NCBI RefSeq assembly: GCF_964199755.1 | Contig: NC_133896.1 | Location: 86,474,215-86,538,214 of the forward strand | Direction of reading: 5' to 3' | Origin: Larus michahellis | Lineage: Eukaryota > Chordata > Aves > Charadriiformes > Laridae | Length of the DNA stretch: 64,000 bases | In this document: one piece after another, positions 1-13,100 of the stretch | Layout of the letters: each line of letters begins with the position of its first letter | Position numbering within the stretch: position 1 is the first letter of the stretch | The notes under the pieces: model-generated | Seen by the model: only the letters and a program-made list of their open reading frames with translations | What the model was told of the DNA's origin: nothing | Databases searched by the model: none | Translations under genes and position numbers: made by a program

Positions 1-314
1 AAAAATTTAGTTTTGACTTTAAATACTTTTTTTTTTTCCTCCCTTTTTCCACCAGAGACAGGAAACGGTTCTTTCATGCGTTCAGGAATACAAATTATGA
101 TTGGCAGAACATTAGAGCGCAGAAAAAGAGCTTTTGAAAGAGATCCTGGAGGAGCAATCGAGGCAGATTAAAGGTTAGGCCCCGTACCTAGCCAGCCAAT
201 CTCCTGGAGTCACACACTCCCAGCTCTCCCGAGTTTGTTTGTATTTTTATCACAGAACTGGCTAGACCTGCAATTTCAGTAAAATGCAAAGTGAGAAGGG
301 AAAAATGCTGGGGC
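1..314. other. non-coding, no recognised feature
   Basis: AT-rich non-coding DNA leading into the pyrimidine microsatellite. I see no exon-like reading frame, RNA gene or repeat end here. Confidence 0.5.
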
Positions 315-407
315 TCTCCTTCTCCTTCTCCTTCTCCTTCTCCTTCTCCTTCTCCTTCTCCTTCTCCTTCTCCTTCTCCTTCTCCTCCTCCTCCTCCTCC
401 TCCTCCT
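315..407. repeat. compound microsatellite (TTCTCC)n-(TCC)n
   Basis: A perfect hexamer repeat of TTCTCC (about 11-12 units) changes without interruption into a TCC trimer repeat (about 8 units). One strand is pure pyrimidine throughout, so the tract could form triplex (H-DNA) structure and is expected to vary in length between individuals. No gene is seen next to it. Confidence 0.95.
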
Positions 408-3218
408 TACTTATGTATGAGGTATAAAGAAAGCATCAACTATTAAACCTTTTTCTTCAGCATGTGTTCATTATTATCATTTTATCCTTTTACCAGGACC
501 ACTGTGTCTGGGGAATGACTGCAAAGGAAGCTGCTCTAAAACAACATGTTAGCTCTGCAAAACATAATAGGTCCATTTATATTGTATTTTATAGAATATG
601 TAATAATTATGTAATACGTTATTGAATTCTCATTGTACTAATATGTCGGGTGGATTTAATAGTGGGCTGTCATGAGAAATCAAGCGAGAGAGCATGAGGT
701 CTCAGTTAAGCACACAGATTCGGTAAACACTTGGAGTTTGTTAGGAGAGGTGGCCCAGGCTGCCTGCCATGAAGCTTTGCTTCCTGGGCTAGCAAAGTTA
801 CAAAAACCTAGGAACATCGCTGAGGAGCAGAAGAGCCAGAAGACAGTAGGACATTTTTTTCCCCTCTCTCAAAAAGGGTCTCCATTACTGATGGCTGGAT
901 CCGACCATGCCATGAGAAGGGGCAGTCTCTGGAGTGCATTAAAATGCTTGGCAGAAACCTTGCTGTAATCATTTATGCTTTGTTCCTATGACTAAATTAA
1001 CAATATCTTATAAGAAGAGGATAAAAAATAAATAAAATACATTCAGGGTTGGCCACTGATTTGTAAGCGGAAGGGTGATGGATGCCAACCTCACTTGGCT
1101 CTTCCGCCTAAAAGTGTAAGTAAACAAACCATCATAGTTCGAGGTCTGATCTAAGAACGGGGGGAACCAAGGAAAGCCAAGATCATACACGGAAGAGTCT
1201 TTCAGAGAGAGCAGCAAGTGGGCAGAGCTGCTCTGCCTGCCCCCAGGCTCCTTTTCCTCCACCTCTGGAGCAGGTTGGGATTCATCTGGCAGCACAGCTT
1301 TGTGTGGGAGGGCGCTGCGCGTACACCTTCCCTCTGGGAATAATTAACCAGGGTCAGCATTGCCGCATCTTTGGATGGGAAACTGTCAAGGAAAACACAA
1401 GCACTACAGAAAGCAGTGCTGGTAAGTCAGTATGTGGGAAACCATCTCTGAGTCGGAGATGAACCAAGCCCGTTCCAGAGCAGCTCACTTCCCTTTGGCC
1501 GTTTGAGAGCAGCTTCCAGCCTACCCTGAGTAGCTCAGCAAAGACAGAAAATGGACAGCCTAAAGAGCATGTGCCCTTGCATTTTTCACAGAAACAGGCT
1601 TTTTAGGCTCTGAACGATCTGTGGACTGGAATCCGGCCTGCTCAGCTCTCCCCTGCTGAACTGCTCTTTGGGATAGTATCCACCACACACATTGCCTTGT
1701 ACAGCAGCAGAGCACGCATGGCCGCTCTACCTCTGCCCAAGAGATAGCTGCAGCATTTTAGTTTTCAGAGAGGTGAACTGTATGCAGTTTTTAAAACGCT
1801 TCTGAATCCTTTGAGAAGGAGGATGTCAATAAATGGTTTCTATTCTACCATTGTAATTCCCCTCCTCCTAATTTTTTCTCCAGTTCCCTGTACAATTGAA
1901 AGCCCTTCTTCCTTTCCCCTTCTGAACAGGGATTGCCTGATTTTTTTCAGCTAATAATGAAAATAACAAATGCATACTGGAGACTTGAAGAGAGCTGTGC
2001 TTGAGAGCACTGATATGTTGTGAAGATGAGAGGGTGAGAGAAGAGACCTTTGTCTGTGATGAGACCCAGATGTCCCATTCTGGATGTGTCCAGCAAAGTT
2101 ACTATGTCAAGTCTTTGTTTAAATTGGGTCCCACTACACAAGCGTATTTATTAGCATAACAAAGTTGCAATGGCCAAGGAAAGGAAAAAATGACTTGCCT
2201 AATGGAAATGAATTGTGCAGCATAACCTGGTGGTACATAGGACTCTATCATGGTATTTAATGTCTCTCCCCACGCTGAAAGAAAGAGTCTTGACACAGGC
2301 GCCAGTAGGTCTGTAGAGCCATTGGTAGACAGCCAGAGCATACCATTTAATGGAAGGACATCATTAAATATGCCTTTATTTTTATTACTTTGTAATATTA
2401 TTATGCAGCTGAAATAAATCACAAGTTGTTTTTAGTGGGATTCGGTCACAAGGCACAAAACCAGTGAGCTGGGGGGCTTGCTTCTCGATCTCCCTGTAAG
2501 CAGCCTTCTGTAGTCTCTGCAAGGAGCAAAGCTTTTGCATGGGGGTCAGCCCAGGACCTTTTCCTCTTTCAGTGTTTATTAAATGCATTAATAAATAATT
2601 ACAACAACTTGAACTCCCAGGACCAAGATCTAGGCTGCTGCAGCCCAAGTGTGCAGGCAAACATGAGCTGCGGAGCCCCCAGACAAAACCTGGGGGGCTC
2701 ACTACTGATTCGACATCACCACCTCACTGGCCCAGGGCTAATAAGAGCCAAAGGAGGAACGGGAGAGGTCTGATCGAGGCCAAAGGTGTTTCAGCTATCT
2801 TGCCTGGTTCCTGCATGGCTCCCAGATCCCCTCCAAAATCAGGAAGGTGCAAAGATGCCGCATGTTCACCTGAGTACTAAGCTGCAGTGCAGCATCAGCA
2901 AAATGGAGACGGAATTTGGCTCAGCCTCCCACAACCAGATGGGCAAAACATGAAGTCTTCAGACGTCCAGCAGAGAAGTTAAAAAGGAGAAGTAAAAGTC
3001 TGTGCTTGGACCTTCACCAAACTGACTGATTGTCCTAAGAACTTCTGCGCATCAGGGAGGATGCAGCACGTCGTTTGGTTTTTAAATGGGACGGACACCC
3101 AAAGCTTTTCTACACAGTCGCTCACATTCTCTCATGCAAGTAAGAACTTTGTGGTGCAAAACATTCTGTAGAAAAACTAAGTATGCCAGCGGGAAGTTAT
3201 TACCCATCATGTAATCCC
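408..3218. other. intergenic, no gene recognised
   Basis: Both strands contain only short open frames (under about 110 codons) with no recognisable domain, no periodic composition and no convincing splice context. I see no repeat end of the CR1 or LTR type. Confidence 0.55.
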
Positions 3219-3575
3219 TGGGGAGACCTTATAGCAGCTTTCCAGTACCTGAAGGGGGCCTATAAAAAAGCTGGAGAGGGACTTTTTACAAGGGCATGTA
3301 ATGACAGGACAAGGGTAGTGGCTTCAAACTGGAAGAGGTTAGATTTAGATTAGATATTAGGACGAAATTTTTCACTCTGAGGGTGGTGAGGCACTGGAAC
3401 AGGTTGCCCTGGAAAGTTGTGGATGCCCCATCCCTGGAAGTGTTCAAGGCCAGGCTGGATGGGGCTTTGAGCAGCCTGGTCTAGTGGGAGGTGTCCCTGC
3501 CCATGGCAGGGGGGTTGGAACTAGATGATCTTTAAGGTCCCTTCCAACCCGAACCATTCAATGATTCTGTGATTT
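3219..3575 (+). mobile_element. CR1 LINE, 5'-truncated 3' fragment
   Basis: The sequence matches the last part of CR1 ORF2 plus the 3' UTR. Landmarks are the stretch encoding the [17 protein letters not shown]-like region (degraded here), the GAACAGGTTGCCC segment, the GTCTAGTGGGAGGTGTCCC segment, and the tail GATCTTTAAGGTCCCTTCCAACC followed by ATTCAATG/ATTCTGTG units. The frame is broken by small indels, so it is a dead copy. 5' truncation is normal for this non-LTR family. Confidence 0.93.
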
Positions 3576-6500
3576 CATGTGATAACTTTAGCTTAACACA
3601 TTTTATTTACTCTGCTCCCAGTCTCCCTGAAAGCGCTGTTAGGTGTGCAAGCTCTCCCTTGAACACTTCTTTTTTTTTTTTTTCATTTAACATGATCAGG
3701 TTATTTCATGGGGAGGAAGAATGGCAGACCGTGATTTAGAGAGTACTGCTGGAAGACCAGCATTATTTTTGTAAAACACCCATTAGTTCCTTCTTGCTGC
3801 CTTCAAGATGCCTTTTTATTTCTTTTTGTCAGGTAAATGTTAACAGAAGGTTTATCATTAATCACCTTTGGGCTTTTGTAATAGCTTATATTATTCACAT
3901 GAACGGTCTGTGTTGCAAGACTGCTTTTTTCACTGTTTAGATACATATTATTCAGAGCTTGAGCTTTACCTAAGCTGAAGCCTAACTGAAATAGATAAGT
4001 TCTTCCTCAAAAGGGAACCTCAAAATGCTTCAGTTTAAGTCCAGTTAAGACACAAGTATCACCTTCTTGGATACTGAAATGTGTGCAGATGAGAGAGATG
4101 AGTTATTGTGCTTCATGGTCAAGACAGAAACATTAACAGTATGATGTAGAATTTGAGGAGATCATTCAATGCACCCAGTGCATAAGTTCAAAAAAATCCT
4201 TATGGCCTGCCCTTTTCTGCAGTAAACTCGTATCGCAGTCAAGCTTGTTCTTACCGTCACAAGGGACAAAACGTGGGCTCAAAAGTAGGTCTTTTCATGT
4301 GATGCACAAATGTCAGACAGGAGACAAATGGCTGCTCTTCCAAAATTTCATCCCATACTTTGGGGCATGCCCACACTCCGGGGAAAAACACTTCTGTTTG
4401 TGACCAGAAACAAACTGGAAGAAGAGCTCTGCTATTTGATAATCAAAGGCTGGTTAATAACTTGATTTCTACTGAAGTGACATCCCAGAGGACTTCCATG
4501 CATTTCTCTGTCGGCATCACACATCCCAGGTTCACCGTGTAGGTGCGAGCAGCAGCAAACCCCACAGAATAGGCAGCATCTGCTCAGGACGTTTTCTTTC
4601 TAAACGAAAAGGGGTTGCAGAAGAGAAGAGTCTGAGTAACATGTGAAAGGGAGACAGTAAATCCAGGCCCAGACACTGACCGGTTCTGCTACAGATCTCC
4701 CAAATCATGTTATCTCGGTGTGCTTCAGAGCACTTGTCTGAGATGGCAACTCCTTTGTAGAGCCACAGCAGGAGGAAGCCTTGAAGGGGAGAGAGGAGAG
4801 CTGGGGTACGGGTGCAACCACTCCAACAGCTCCCAAACATCAACACCAGGAGACAGCCTCCAAAAGGACAGGTCCATAGGCAGAAATATTCAGCATCGCC
4901 TGCCAGCATTGGTTTCATAATCAGGCCTTGGCATCCTTCTGGGGAGGATGAAGGTTCCATCTGTATTTCTGATTATCCTTCGGCTCCTGTTCCTGAACCA
5001 GAGGAATGCCTTCTTGCCACGTCTTCTTTATATCCCTCTGCTATGCACACACACGGACACACAGGAACACAAACTTATTTGCATTTGGGATGTGGATTAC
5101 AGAGGGATTCTGTTCATAAACCTAGAGGGACCTGTGCTCCCAGGCCTGTCTCTTCAGAGCACTAATTCCCCCCTCCCTCTTTCGCTATGTTTGCCAGTGG
5201 AAAAAATTAGCAAACCCTATTTACAAATATTTTTGCCTCTTGGCCCTCTGCCTAATGCTGTGCTATTAAGGCTGTCGTTGTTCCACTAAACAATTGCCAA
5301 ATGTTTTTGCATGCATGCATTGGCTTGCTTTTGAGTTCAGATATTCTTATTCCACCAACTGCCACCCTTCACTTAATTCAAGGTGAATGCCCTAGACTTC
5401 AAGATTGTCAGAAAATTTCCCCTTTACTACCCCACTAAAATCTGCTATCCCAGCAACAATGGTAAAATTCCTCCACTAAGACGTTTTCCTGCAAACAGTT
5501 TTTCTGTCCCAGCCTCTCCTTTCATGATAGAAAATACTCTGCTCATGTTGGAGCAGCATGCCCCAAAGCCTTACACTTAACATCAGACGAGGTCAAAGAG
5601 GCTGTAGCCAGTGAGACCTCAGTGGAATTTGGGTACCCAATTCCAAAAACTGTGTCCTGGAGAAACATTTTCTCAGCTGGAGCCTGATCCCAGAGACAAG
5701 TAATCTCCATTTCTGCATGCCCAAAGACGTCTGAGCAGCTTAGTGTCTAAGCCGAGTTACGATCAAGGAACAAAATATTTCTCCTCCTCTTTTCCCTGGG
5801 GCTCTTGACCTAGTAACCATTCGCAGAGCATATTTTCAGGATTCTCCTCCTTCCAAAAGGCTGTGGTGGCCAACACTTTCTTTTAAAGTACAGAATGAAG
5901 TAGCAGTCCATGTTCACTTTCCTGCCTTTTCCTTTTTCTTTACACCCCTGTTGGTTAGCGGGCACCCACTTTTCTCTCCATCTGCAGGGACTCAGTCTCC
6001 TGGGATGCCCTCAAGGACCATCTGCCATCCAGCTGGGGACCAGGCATCCAGCTAGCCTCGTTCCTCACCACTCCTGCTGAACCTGGGCCAGCATTGCTCA
6101 AGTGACTCTATTACATATGCCCCACTTGAGGGATCAATGGCATAAGGAATTATTTATTTCTGCCTTTTCTAATTAGTGGAGAAGTCTCTCGGGTCTGCTC
6201 TGTTCCTATACAGGCCATTTTGATTATGGATTGACGCATCAGTGTCTGGTGAGCAAATAGCAAGGGTGATGGTGATGCTACATGCTTTGGCACATGCCAT
6301 TGACATACACAGCCGACGGATGGCCTCACACTTCTGTTGTGCATCAGTTTCAAGCTCAGACAAAATATGGACTACAAGCAAAAATTATAGCAAATCCAAC
6401 AAAAAAAAAGGAAACTTCACAGATGCGCATTCACTCTTTTAATTTCTGTGCAAGTATATTCATGCTTCTGTGCACGGTGTTTAGTCCCAGATGACACAGT

Positions 6501-9068
6501 TTACTAGCGTTTCATCGGCAGCTGAAACAGCCAGTGATAAATGGATGTTGAAGAGCAGTCACAGAGAGCAAGTTGCATATCTGTAATTGCAAATGGTAGC
6601 ATGGGAAATGTGATTCTGAAACAACAAAGGAAAGATTTATGTCTCTAATGAAAACAACTCCAATGTCAAATACAGCATAACTTCCCAGACCAGATAAAAA
6701 TACAAAAATTATCTCCAGAAATTACTCAGTGAAAAATTCTGAATAACAAATGCAGTTGAGAAAATGGCTTGGACAGTTTGCAAATAGTAAAAAAGGACAT
6801 AACAGATTTATTAACCATTATGATTTATGCATCTAGCTTTACTAGCAATGCAAGACAATAAATTACAGCAAAGCCAAGATTTCCTCCACACTATTTGGTC
6901 GGTGAACCTTCATCCTGGCCTGAGGCACTGCTGGTTTTAGGCTGGTCCTGCCAAGCTCAACAGTGTTTCTAGGATCATGAAGTGCCAACACACAAGATCC
7001 AGGTGGTCTTCAAGAAAAGCATTCTAGCATTCGATTTCTTGTCTCTGCAGTTGAAAACCGATGGTGTAGGAGATACGACTGCAGACACATAAAAGCCTGT
7101 CTATTATAGCCTAACCGAGGTAGTTTATGGTTAACCCTAAGACTGAAGGTGGGCCGTGCAGCCTTTAATTCAGGCACCCTCACGGAGCACAATACTTTGA
7201 AGGACCACTGCACTGCCAATTACTCCCATCCCAACCACACACCAAAGCCCAATGCCTGTCCCTTCCCTGCTCTCATTGCTCAGGCTGGCACATGTGGAAA
7301 TCACACCTCTCCCTTTGCTGTGTTTTATATCATCACCACATTCTTGGCCCTCTGGTTTGTCACCACATTCAGCTATACTGATTTAACTCTACATCTGCCC
7401 TCAGGAGGGAGGGGACAAGTTAAAACATACACCTCCTTTAATTTGGCTGTTCACTCTTAACAAACATTGAGCAATTGATCACATTCATCTAGAAAAAACC
7501 TTGCATTTAGGGGTTGGATAAAGATGTATTTTCTCCTGAATTCCCTCTCTCTTGTAAGACGCTAATGTGAATGCTCATCTTGACCAGAAGGGTAACAAAA
7601 CTTGTTGTCCAGATATAAACACATCCGGTGAGAAGACTGCAACATGAGCAATTAAGCTGAATTCTTCCCATGCTGGGCGCTTCCTAAGTGCCCACTTGAT
7701 GAACACCCGTGCCGGGACAGGCTGTGAGGAGAAAGTCTGGAGTCAGAGCCACAGGGACTATTGAGTATATCTTGGTCTTGACCATACTGACCATCTATTC
7801 AAACTCCGTTCCGGGACTGTGTCTCTTAACTAATCAGTGACACCTTAAGACACAAGTTTGTGACCTTTAGATTTATATTAAGAAAGTTTATGATGTTGCA
7901 AGAGTCAGTGACAATACACTGGAATCGGGCAGGGTTTAAATGCTGCTTCAGAGTCCCAGGAGCACAGACCCACCCAGAGCCTCTTTTTATTATATTTCCA
8001 GGTCATGCCACAAACCCCTAAGATTACAAGGATGGAGAACATTTTCAGAATACATGCAAAATCTGCTTGGGTCTTGTACACCCTCTGTGAAAGAAACGCA
8101 GTCATTTTTAGCAGGGATTAGAGTCAAACCTTCCTCTGTAGCTAACTCTCCTAGCCTGGCGTGAGCTGCCCCATTGTGACCAACTGCCCTAAATTAATGA
8201 GAAGGAAGCAGGCAGATACACACTTTGCCAGTTCCATCATTAACTCCTTTTTACGGGTGCTGCCAGACCCTGCATGCATCTCGGGCCAAGTTTCCGTCAC
8301 GCCCAAGAAGTGGAATTTAACCTTCCTGGTGACCTAATCGTGGCATCATCACAAATGAGGTCTTATAACTTAGTGCCGTAGGGCATTAAAGCCAACCAGC
8401 TGGCTCATACTTTGTGTTTCGTTTCTTAATAAAAATGACACTGATGTAATTGTCCTCACTGGAAATGGAGGTGACTTCATGCCTTAAGGACTGGGTAAAA
8501 CTCTGTAATGTCTCTCCAGCTCCATTTAAGCACTCTTCCTAACCCACTGGGGTAAATCCCAACCCTCCGTTAATGTCCACACACACATCATATAGAGGCC
8601 AAAATGACAGACGGTCATTCAGACTATCTGGCTGGGAACAACTGCTAGTAAGGATTTTTTCCTCTGCCATACCAGATCACACAGTAGCTGTATACCTGAA
8701 CCTCCATCACCAGTTGGCTGTGAAATGGGGTGACACAGGATGTACCCCGACTGTTCAGTGATACTGCACAGCATTAAAACAGGGTTGTGGAGTGCCTGGG
8801 GTACTTTAGGACATAAAACACTGCCCACCTCAAAAAAGGTAAAGCAAAATGAAAAGGGTATACAAACAGCCACGAGTGAAGCATTAAATCAGCCAGTCCT
8901 GGCCTCCTTTCTCAACGTTATTGCAATGCGGCTTCTGAAACAAAAAGATTGCATTGAATCTGAACAAAAAGATTGTATTGAATTAGTGCAAGTGGAAAAT
9001 TGGTTCTTTGATCAAAAAAAAAAAAGCAGGGGGAGGGGAGAGCTTTGTGGGAAAGATTCTTTTAAATT
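3576..9068. other. intergenic, no gene recognised
   Basis: About 5.5 kb of unique-looking sequence. Several open frames of 60-142 codons occur, including overlapping ones on both strands near 4530-5290. None shows a recognisable domain, membrane pattern or family similarity, and their overlap in several frames suggests chance. I see no RNA gene. Confidence 0.5.
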
Positions 9069-9976
9069 CTTTTGACACTGTCCCGCATGACATCCTGGTC
9101 TCCAAGCTGATAAAATATGGCTTTGATGGACTGACAATTCAGTGGATAAGGAACTGGCTTGATGGCTGCACCCAAAGAGTGGCTGTCAATGGGTCCACGT
9201 CCAAGTGGAGGCCAGTGAAAAGTGGAGTCCCTCAAGGATCAGTACTGGGACCGGTCTTGTTTAACATTTTCATCAGCGACATGGACAGTGGCATAGAGTG
9301 CACCCTCAGCAAGTTTGCCGACGACACCAAGCTGTGTGGGGCGGCTGACACGCTGGAGGGAAGGGATGCCATCCAGAGGGACCTTGACAGGCTGGAGAGG
9401 TGGGCCCACGCCAATCTCATGAAATTCAACAAGACCAAGCGCAAGGTCCACCATCTGGGTCGGGGCAATCCCAAGCACCGATATAGGCTGGGCAGTGTCT
9501 GGCTTGAGAGCAGCCCTGAAGCAAAGGACTTGGGGGTGCTGGTGGACGAGAGGCTCAACATGAGCCATCAGTGTGCACTAGCAGTGCAGAAAGCCAATCA
9601 TATCCTGGGCTGCATCGGGAGAAGCGTGGCCAGCAGGTCGAGGGAGGTGATTCTCCCTGTCTACTCCACTCTTGTGAGACCCTACCTGGAGTACTGCGTC
9701 CAATTCTGGAGCCCCTACTACAAGAGAGATATGGACGTGCTGGAATGTGTCCAGAGAAGGGCCACGTGGATGATCAGGGGGCTGGAGCACCTCTCCTATG
9801 AGGACAGACTGAGAGAGTTGGGGTTGTTCGGTCTGGAGAAAAGAAGGCTCCGAGGAGACCTTCTAGTGGCCTACCAGTATCTTAAGGGGGCCTACAAGAA
9901 AGCTGGTGAGGGACTTTTTAGGATGTCGGGTAATGGTAGGACTAGAGGGAATGGATTAAAACTAGAGATGGGATGA
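9069..9976 (+). pseudogene. CR1 ORF2 fragment (reverse transcriptase, C-terminal part)
   Basis: About 300 codons remain open in one frame, from FDTVPHDIL to a stop at 9974-9976. Visible motifs are the box [17 protein letters not shown], the catalytic box KFADD (the FADD form of YxDD), [12 protein letters not shown] and the thumb or C-terminal segment [21 protein letters not shown]. The intact family protein also has an apurinic endonuclease domain and the N-terminal half of the reverse transcriptase. Both are absent here, so the copy cannot retrotranspose alone. The open frame extends upstream to 9008, but its first ~20 residues are not CR1-like and are chance sequence. The open frame suggests a fairly young insertion. 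Confidence 0.9.
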
Positions 9977-10199
9977 TTCAGACTGGAAGTTAGGAAGCAG
10001 TTCTCCACCATGAGGGTGGAACAGGTTGCCCAGAGAGGTGATGGAAGTCCCATCCCTGGAAGTGTTCAAGGCCAGGCTGGATGGGGCTTTGAGCAGCCTG
10101 GTCTAGTGGGAGGTGTCCCTGCCCATGGCAGGGGGGTTGGAACCAGATGATCTTTAAGGTCCCTTCCAACACTAACAACTCTATGATTCTATGATTCTA
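9069..10199 (+). mobile_element. CR1 LINE, 5'-truncated copy with reverse transcriptase and 3' UTR
   Basis: The copy starts inside the reverse transcriptase domain (FDTVPHDIL) and runs to the CR1 tail, which ends in tandem ATTCTATG units at about 10185-10199. Downstream of the coding part, near 10018, a short segment is missing compared with the other copies in this window: the usual GTGAGGCACTGG is absent after GAGGGTG. As a non-LTR retroposon it would have inserted by target-primed reverse transcription. No flanking duplication is evident, which is usual for CR1. Confidence 0.95.
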
Positions 10200-13100
10200 A
10201 ATAATCTTTTCCCCCCCCACCTTAATTGGAGAATTGAAAAAATAAATTAGAGGTTGGCAAATATTCGTCAAAACATTTCAATAGCCAAAGCCTAAATTCT
10301 GGCTTTAGTTCACTCTACAAATGACAATACCCTCTGAAAAATGTCAATAATATGAGAAAAAGTTATTTTTGTTTTCGTTTTCCACAAAAAAAGCCTCATC
10401 TTTCGTGCAACTCTCTTTTCAGTCTGTAATGGACACAAAGCTCCATGGGCAGATATTCTCTCCATCAGACGACTCCCCTCCACTAAAACCTTTCTGGGGA
10501 AGGGAAAACAAGACAAAGGAATAGGAGGAAGAGAGGGACAGTAAAGGAGTCCCAGTGAGGGGTAGGACAGAAGGGGGGGATGCTGGAGAAAGGAAGAGGA
10601 TGAAAGAGGCAAGCAAACTGTTGGAAAAAGAGCAGGAAGGATGAAAGAAAGAACAAGGTTCTTCTTCCCTCCCCCCCCCATTACAACAAGGTTAATTTTC
10701 TTTTCTTCATCCGTTGTAGGAAACCCAAAAGGGTTATGGTTTAGGTGGTAAAGACAAAGGCTGGGAAGGGAAACGGCGTAAAGTGAGTTGTACAAGATCA
10801 CAGCCCATTTCACCTCCGGAATGCAAGTCCACACCTTTGTCCATGCTGCTGTAGTTTTAACTGTCATTTACTAATCTCCTGCACTCCATTAGCTTCAGAA
10901 GCAGCCCGTAGATAACGAGATGGCAATGAAAATTTTAAGTGAAACTGATTTAACATAGCAGCTTTTCAGAAAGTTATAAGATAATAGAAAGCATCGCTTT
11001 AAAATGCTACAAAATCCAGAGGACGGCCTCAGTTCTGAGAACTGATCTGCCTGGTGTTTTCATGACACAGACACAGAACACTGGCAGCCCACACTGCTCT
11101 TTGGCGTGCCAAGAGAGATCTAGTATTTTGAAAATGCCTACCCACATACAGAAAAGAGAAGTTTGGAAATACGGGGTTCAGGAGCTGGAAAATATTTGCA
11201 GGAAAAAAAATTATTTTCTGTGGTACATTTCTTTCAGAACACAATGGGTAAACACAAGCCTGTATTAAAGACATGGAAGAAGAAACTTTTCAGAGACCCA
11301 AAATGGATCCATGCACCGTTTTGTTTGCAGAATATTATTTCTTCCCTTGAACATAAATGTCACATCAGGGTGGAGGTGCTCAGCCTGTGCATAGTATTGA
11401 CTATTTCTTCCTTAATATGCCTCTGCAATTTGTCGTTCAAGGCGCGCTTATCACAAAACCATCCAACCATGCCAGGCAACCAAAGGGCTATGGATGAAAA
11501 CAAACACAAGAGTTGTTCCTAGCCCATCCCCTTCTCCGTAACCTCCCTTAGTCCTGCCTGGGCAGACGGGCAGCAGACCGACACTGCTGCCACAGGAACT
11601 CCTCGCAGTGCTGCTACCACAGCTTGTTGGCTTTCAAAGACATGGCTTGGGTGCTACTGGCCAAGTGGCTACAACAGGGCAGAGCTTGGGGCACTTCAGG
11701 CACCGACTATGTACCGACTTTTCAGAGGGCAAGGAGGTTACAAAACCCTGTTGCCGCTTGGCTGCCCAGCGGATCTGGGTGCATCCCCACAAGCTCTGGC
11801 GGCTGATGGGGCAAGTGGGTGAGATGTTTGCTTTGTCTTTGCCTTGGTCCCATGAGCACATGGCGAGAGTGTCTGGGACACTGGGTTCCTCCTGGAGAGG
11901 GTACACTCGCGTCTCTTGAAAGCTTGGCAAGAAGCGGCGGTGAGCTCAGGCTGCATGACATGCCGGTGTTGCCGGTGAGCAAACCTGTGGCTGAGGGAAG
12001 AAATGAGGCAGCAGGCTCTGCTGAGGACACCATCACCCTGACAGCCAGGGTGATCCTTTATGCCAGGGACAACCCCTCTCTGAAACTGAACGGTGAGCTC
12101 TTTTCACCTTTGAACAGTCCTTCAACAGTCGGAGATATGAATATTTCAATGTACAGCTTCTGGAGGCCAGAGGTGGTTCAGATCTGGACTACTGCATGCA
12201 GACACCCTTTTGGAGCCATAGGGCCAGGGCCAGGGCAGAAATTTCAGGTAGAAATCTTCTGAACAAACTTACTTCTGATTAAGTGCTTCCAGACTGCCAT
12301 AAAACCTTAAATCATCCATTTAGCCATAAAAAGAATTATAGGAAATACTTTCTAATGCTTTACAAAGAACTGTTATTTAACTGCATTTCCCCCTCTTTTT
12401 CTGTTTTCCATGAGTATTGCAGATGAACATACATTCCCCAAATAGATTTCAGTAGGTTTTTACAGAAAGTGGATTTACTTCTGCTGACTGCGGGTACTCT
12501 TGGTGGAAATCTCAGGGTTGCACTCATGTAACCATGGAACAGAAATGACATTTTAACTGTCTAAATGCTCATAGGCAAGCTACAAATGAACGATTATTCA
12601 GAGAAATTATGGGCAGTATTATTTCAAACAACAAACACATTCAAGAACATCCAGGCAGGCTCACAGATAGTTTGCAAACAGTAAAAAAGGCCAAACACTT
12701 CCATTCAGTTACTTGCTGTAGATTATTCACGCAGCTCTAATAACAGTCCCCTGTCTCTATGAGCCTGCATCAGATGCGGTCCAAAACCGGGATGGTGGTG
12801 AAAGCTCCCACTCTATCATTATGAAAACCCATAGTTGAAGCTTTTTTTGCCCATTCATTTCTACAAAACAAAAGCAAAGGGTGGGATTTTCTTCACAGGC
12901 GTTGGTCTGGAGTTGCTTCATTTTGGTAGTTCGCAGGTATTTTTACTGTGGCTTTGCAGGGCAACCAGGAGCACCTGTTAACTTTAAAAGAAAAGCACAA
13001 AATCCCAGCAAAGCCATATTTTTTCATCATATAGCTATCTGCTTTTTACATTATGGCAGCAAATACAGCTTGCAACTAACATTATTTGGAAGCTGTAAAA

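Noticed and set aside
10310-10867. 185-codon minus-strand open frame
   Set aside because: Low-complexity Ser/Leu/Pro-rich sequence from a purine-rich tract, with no domain, promoter or splice support.
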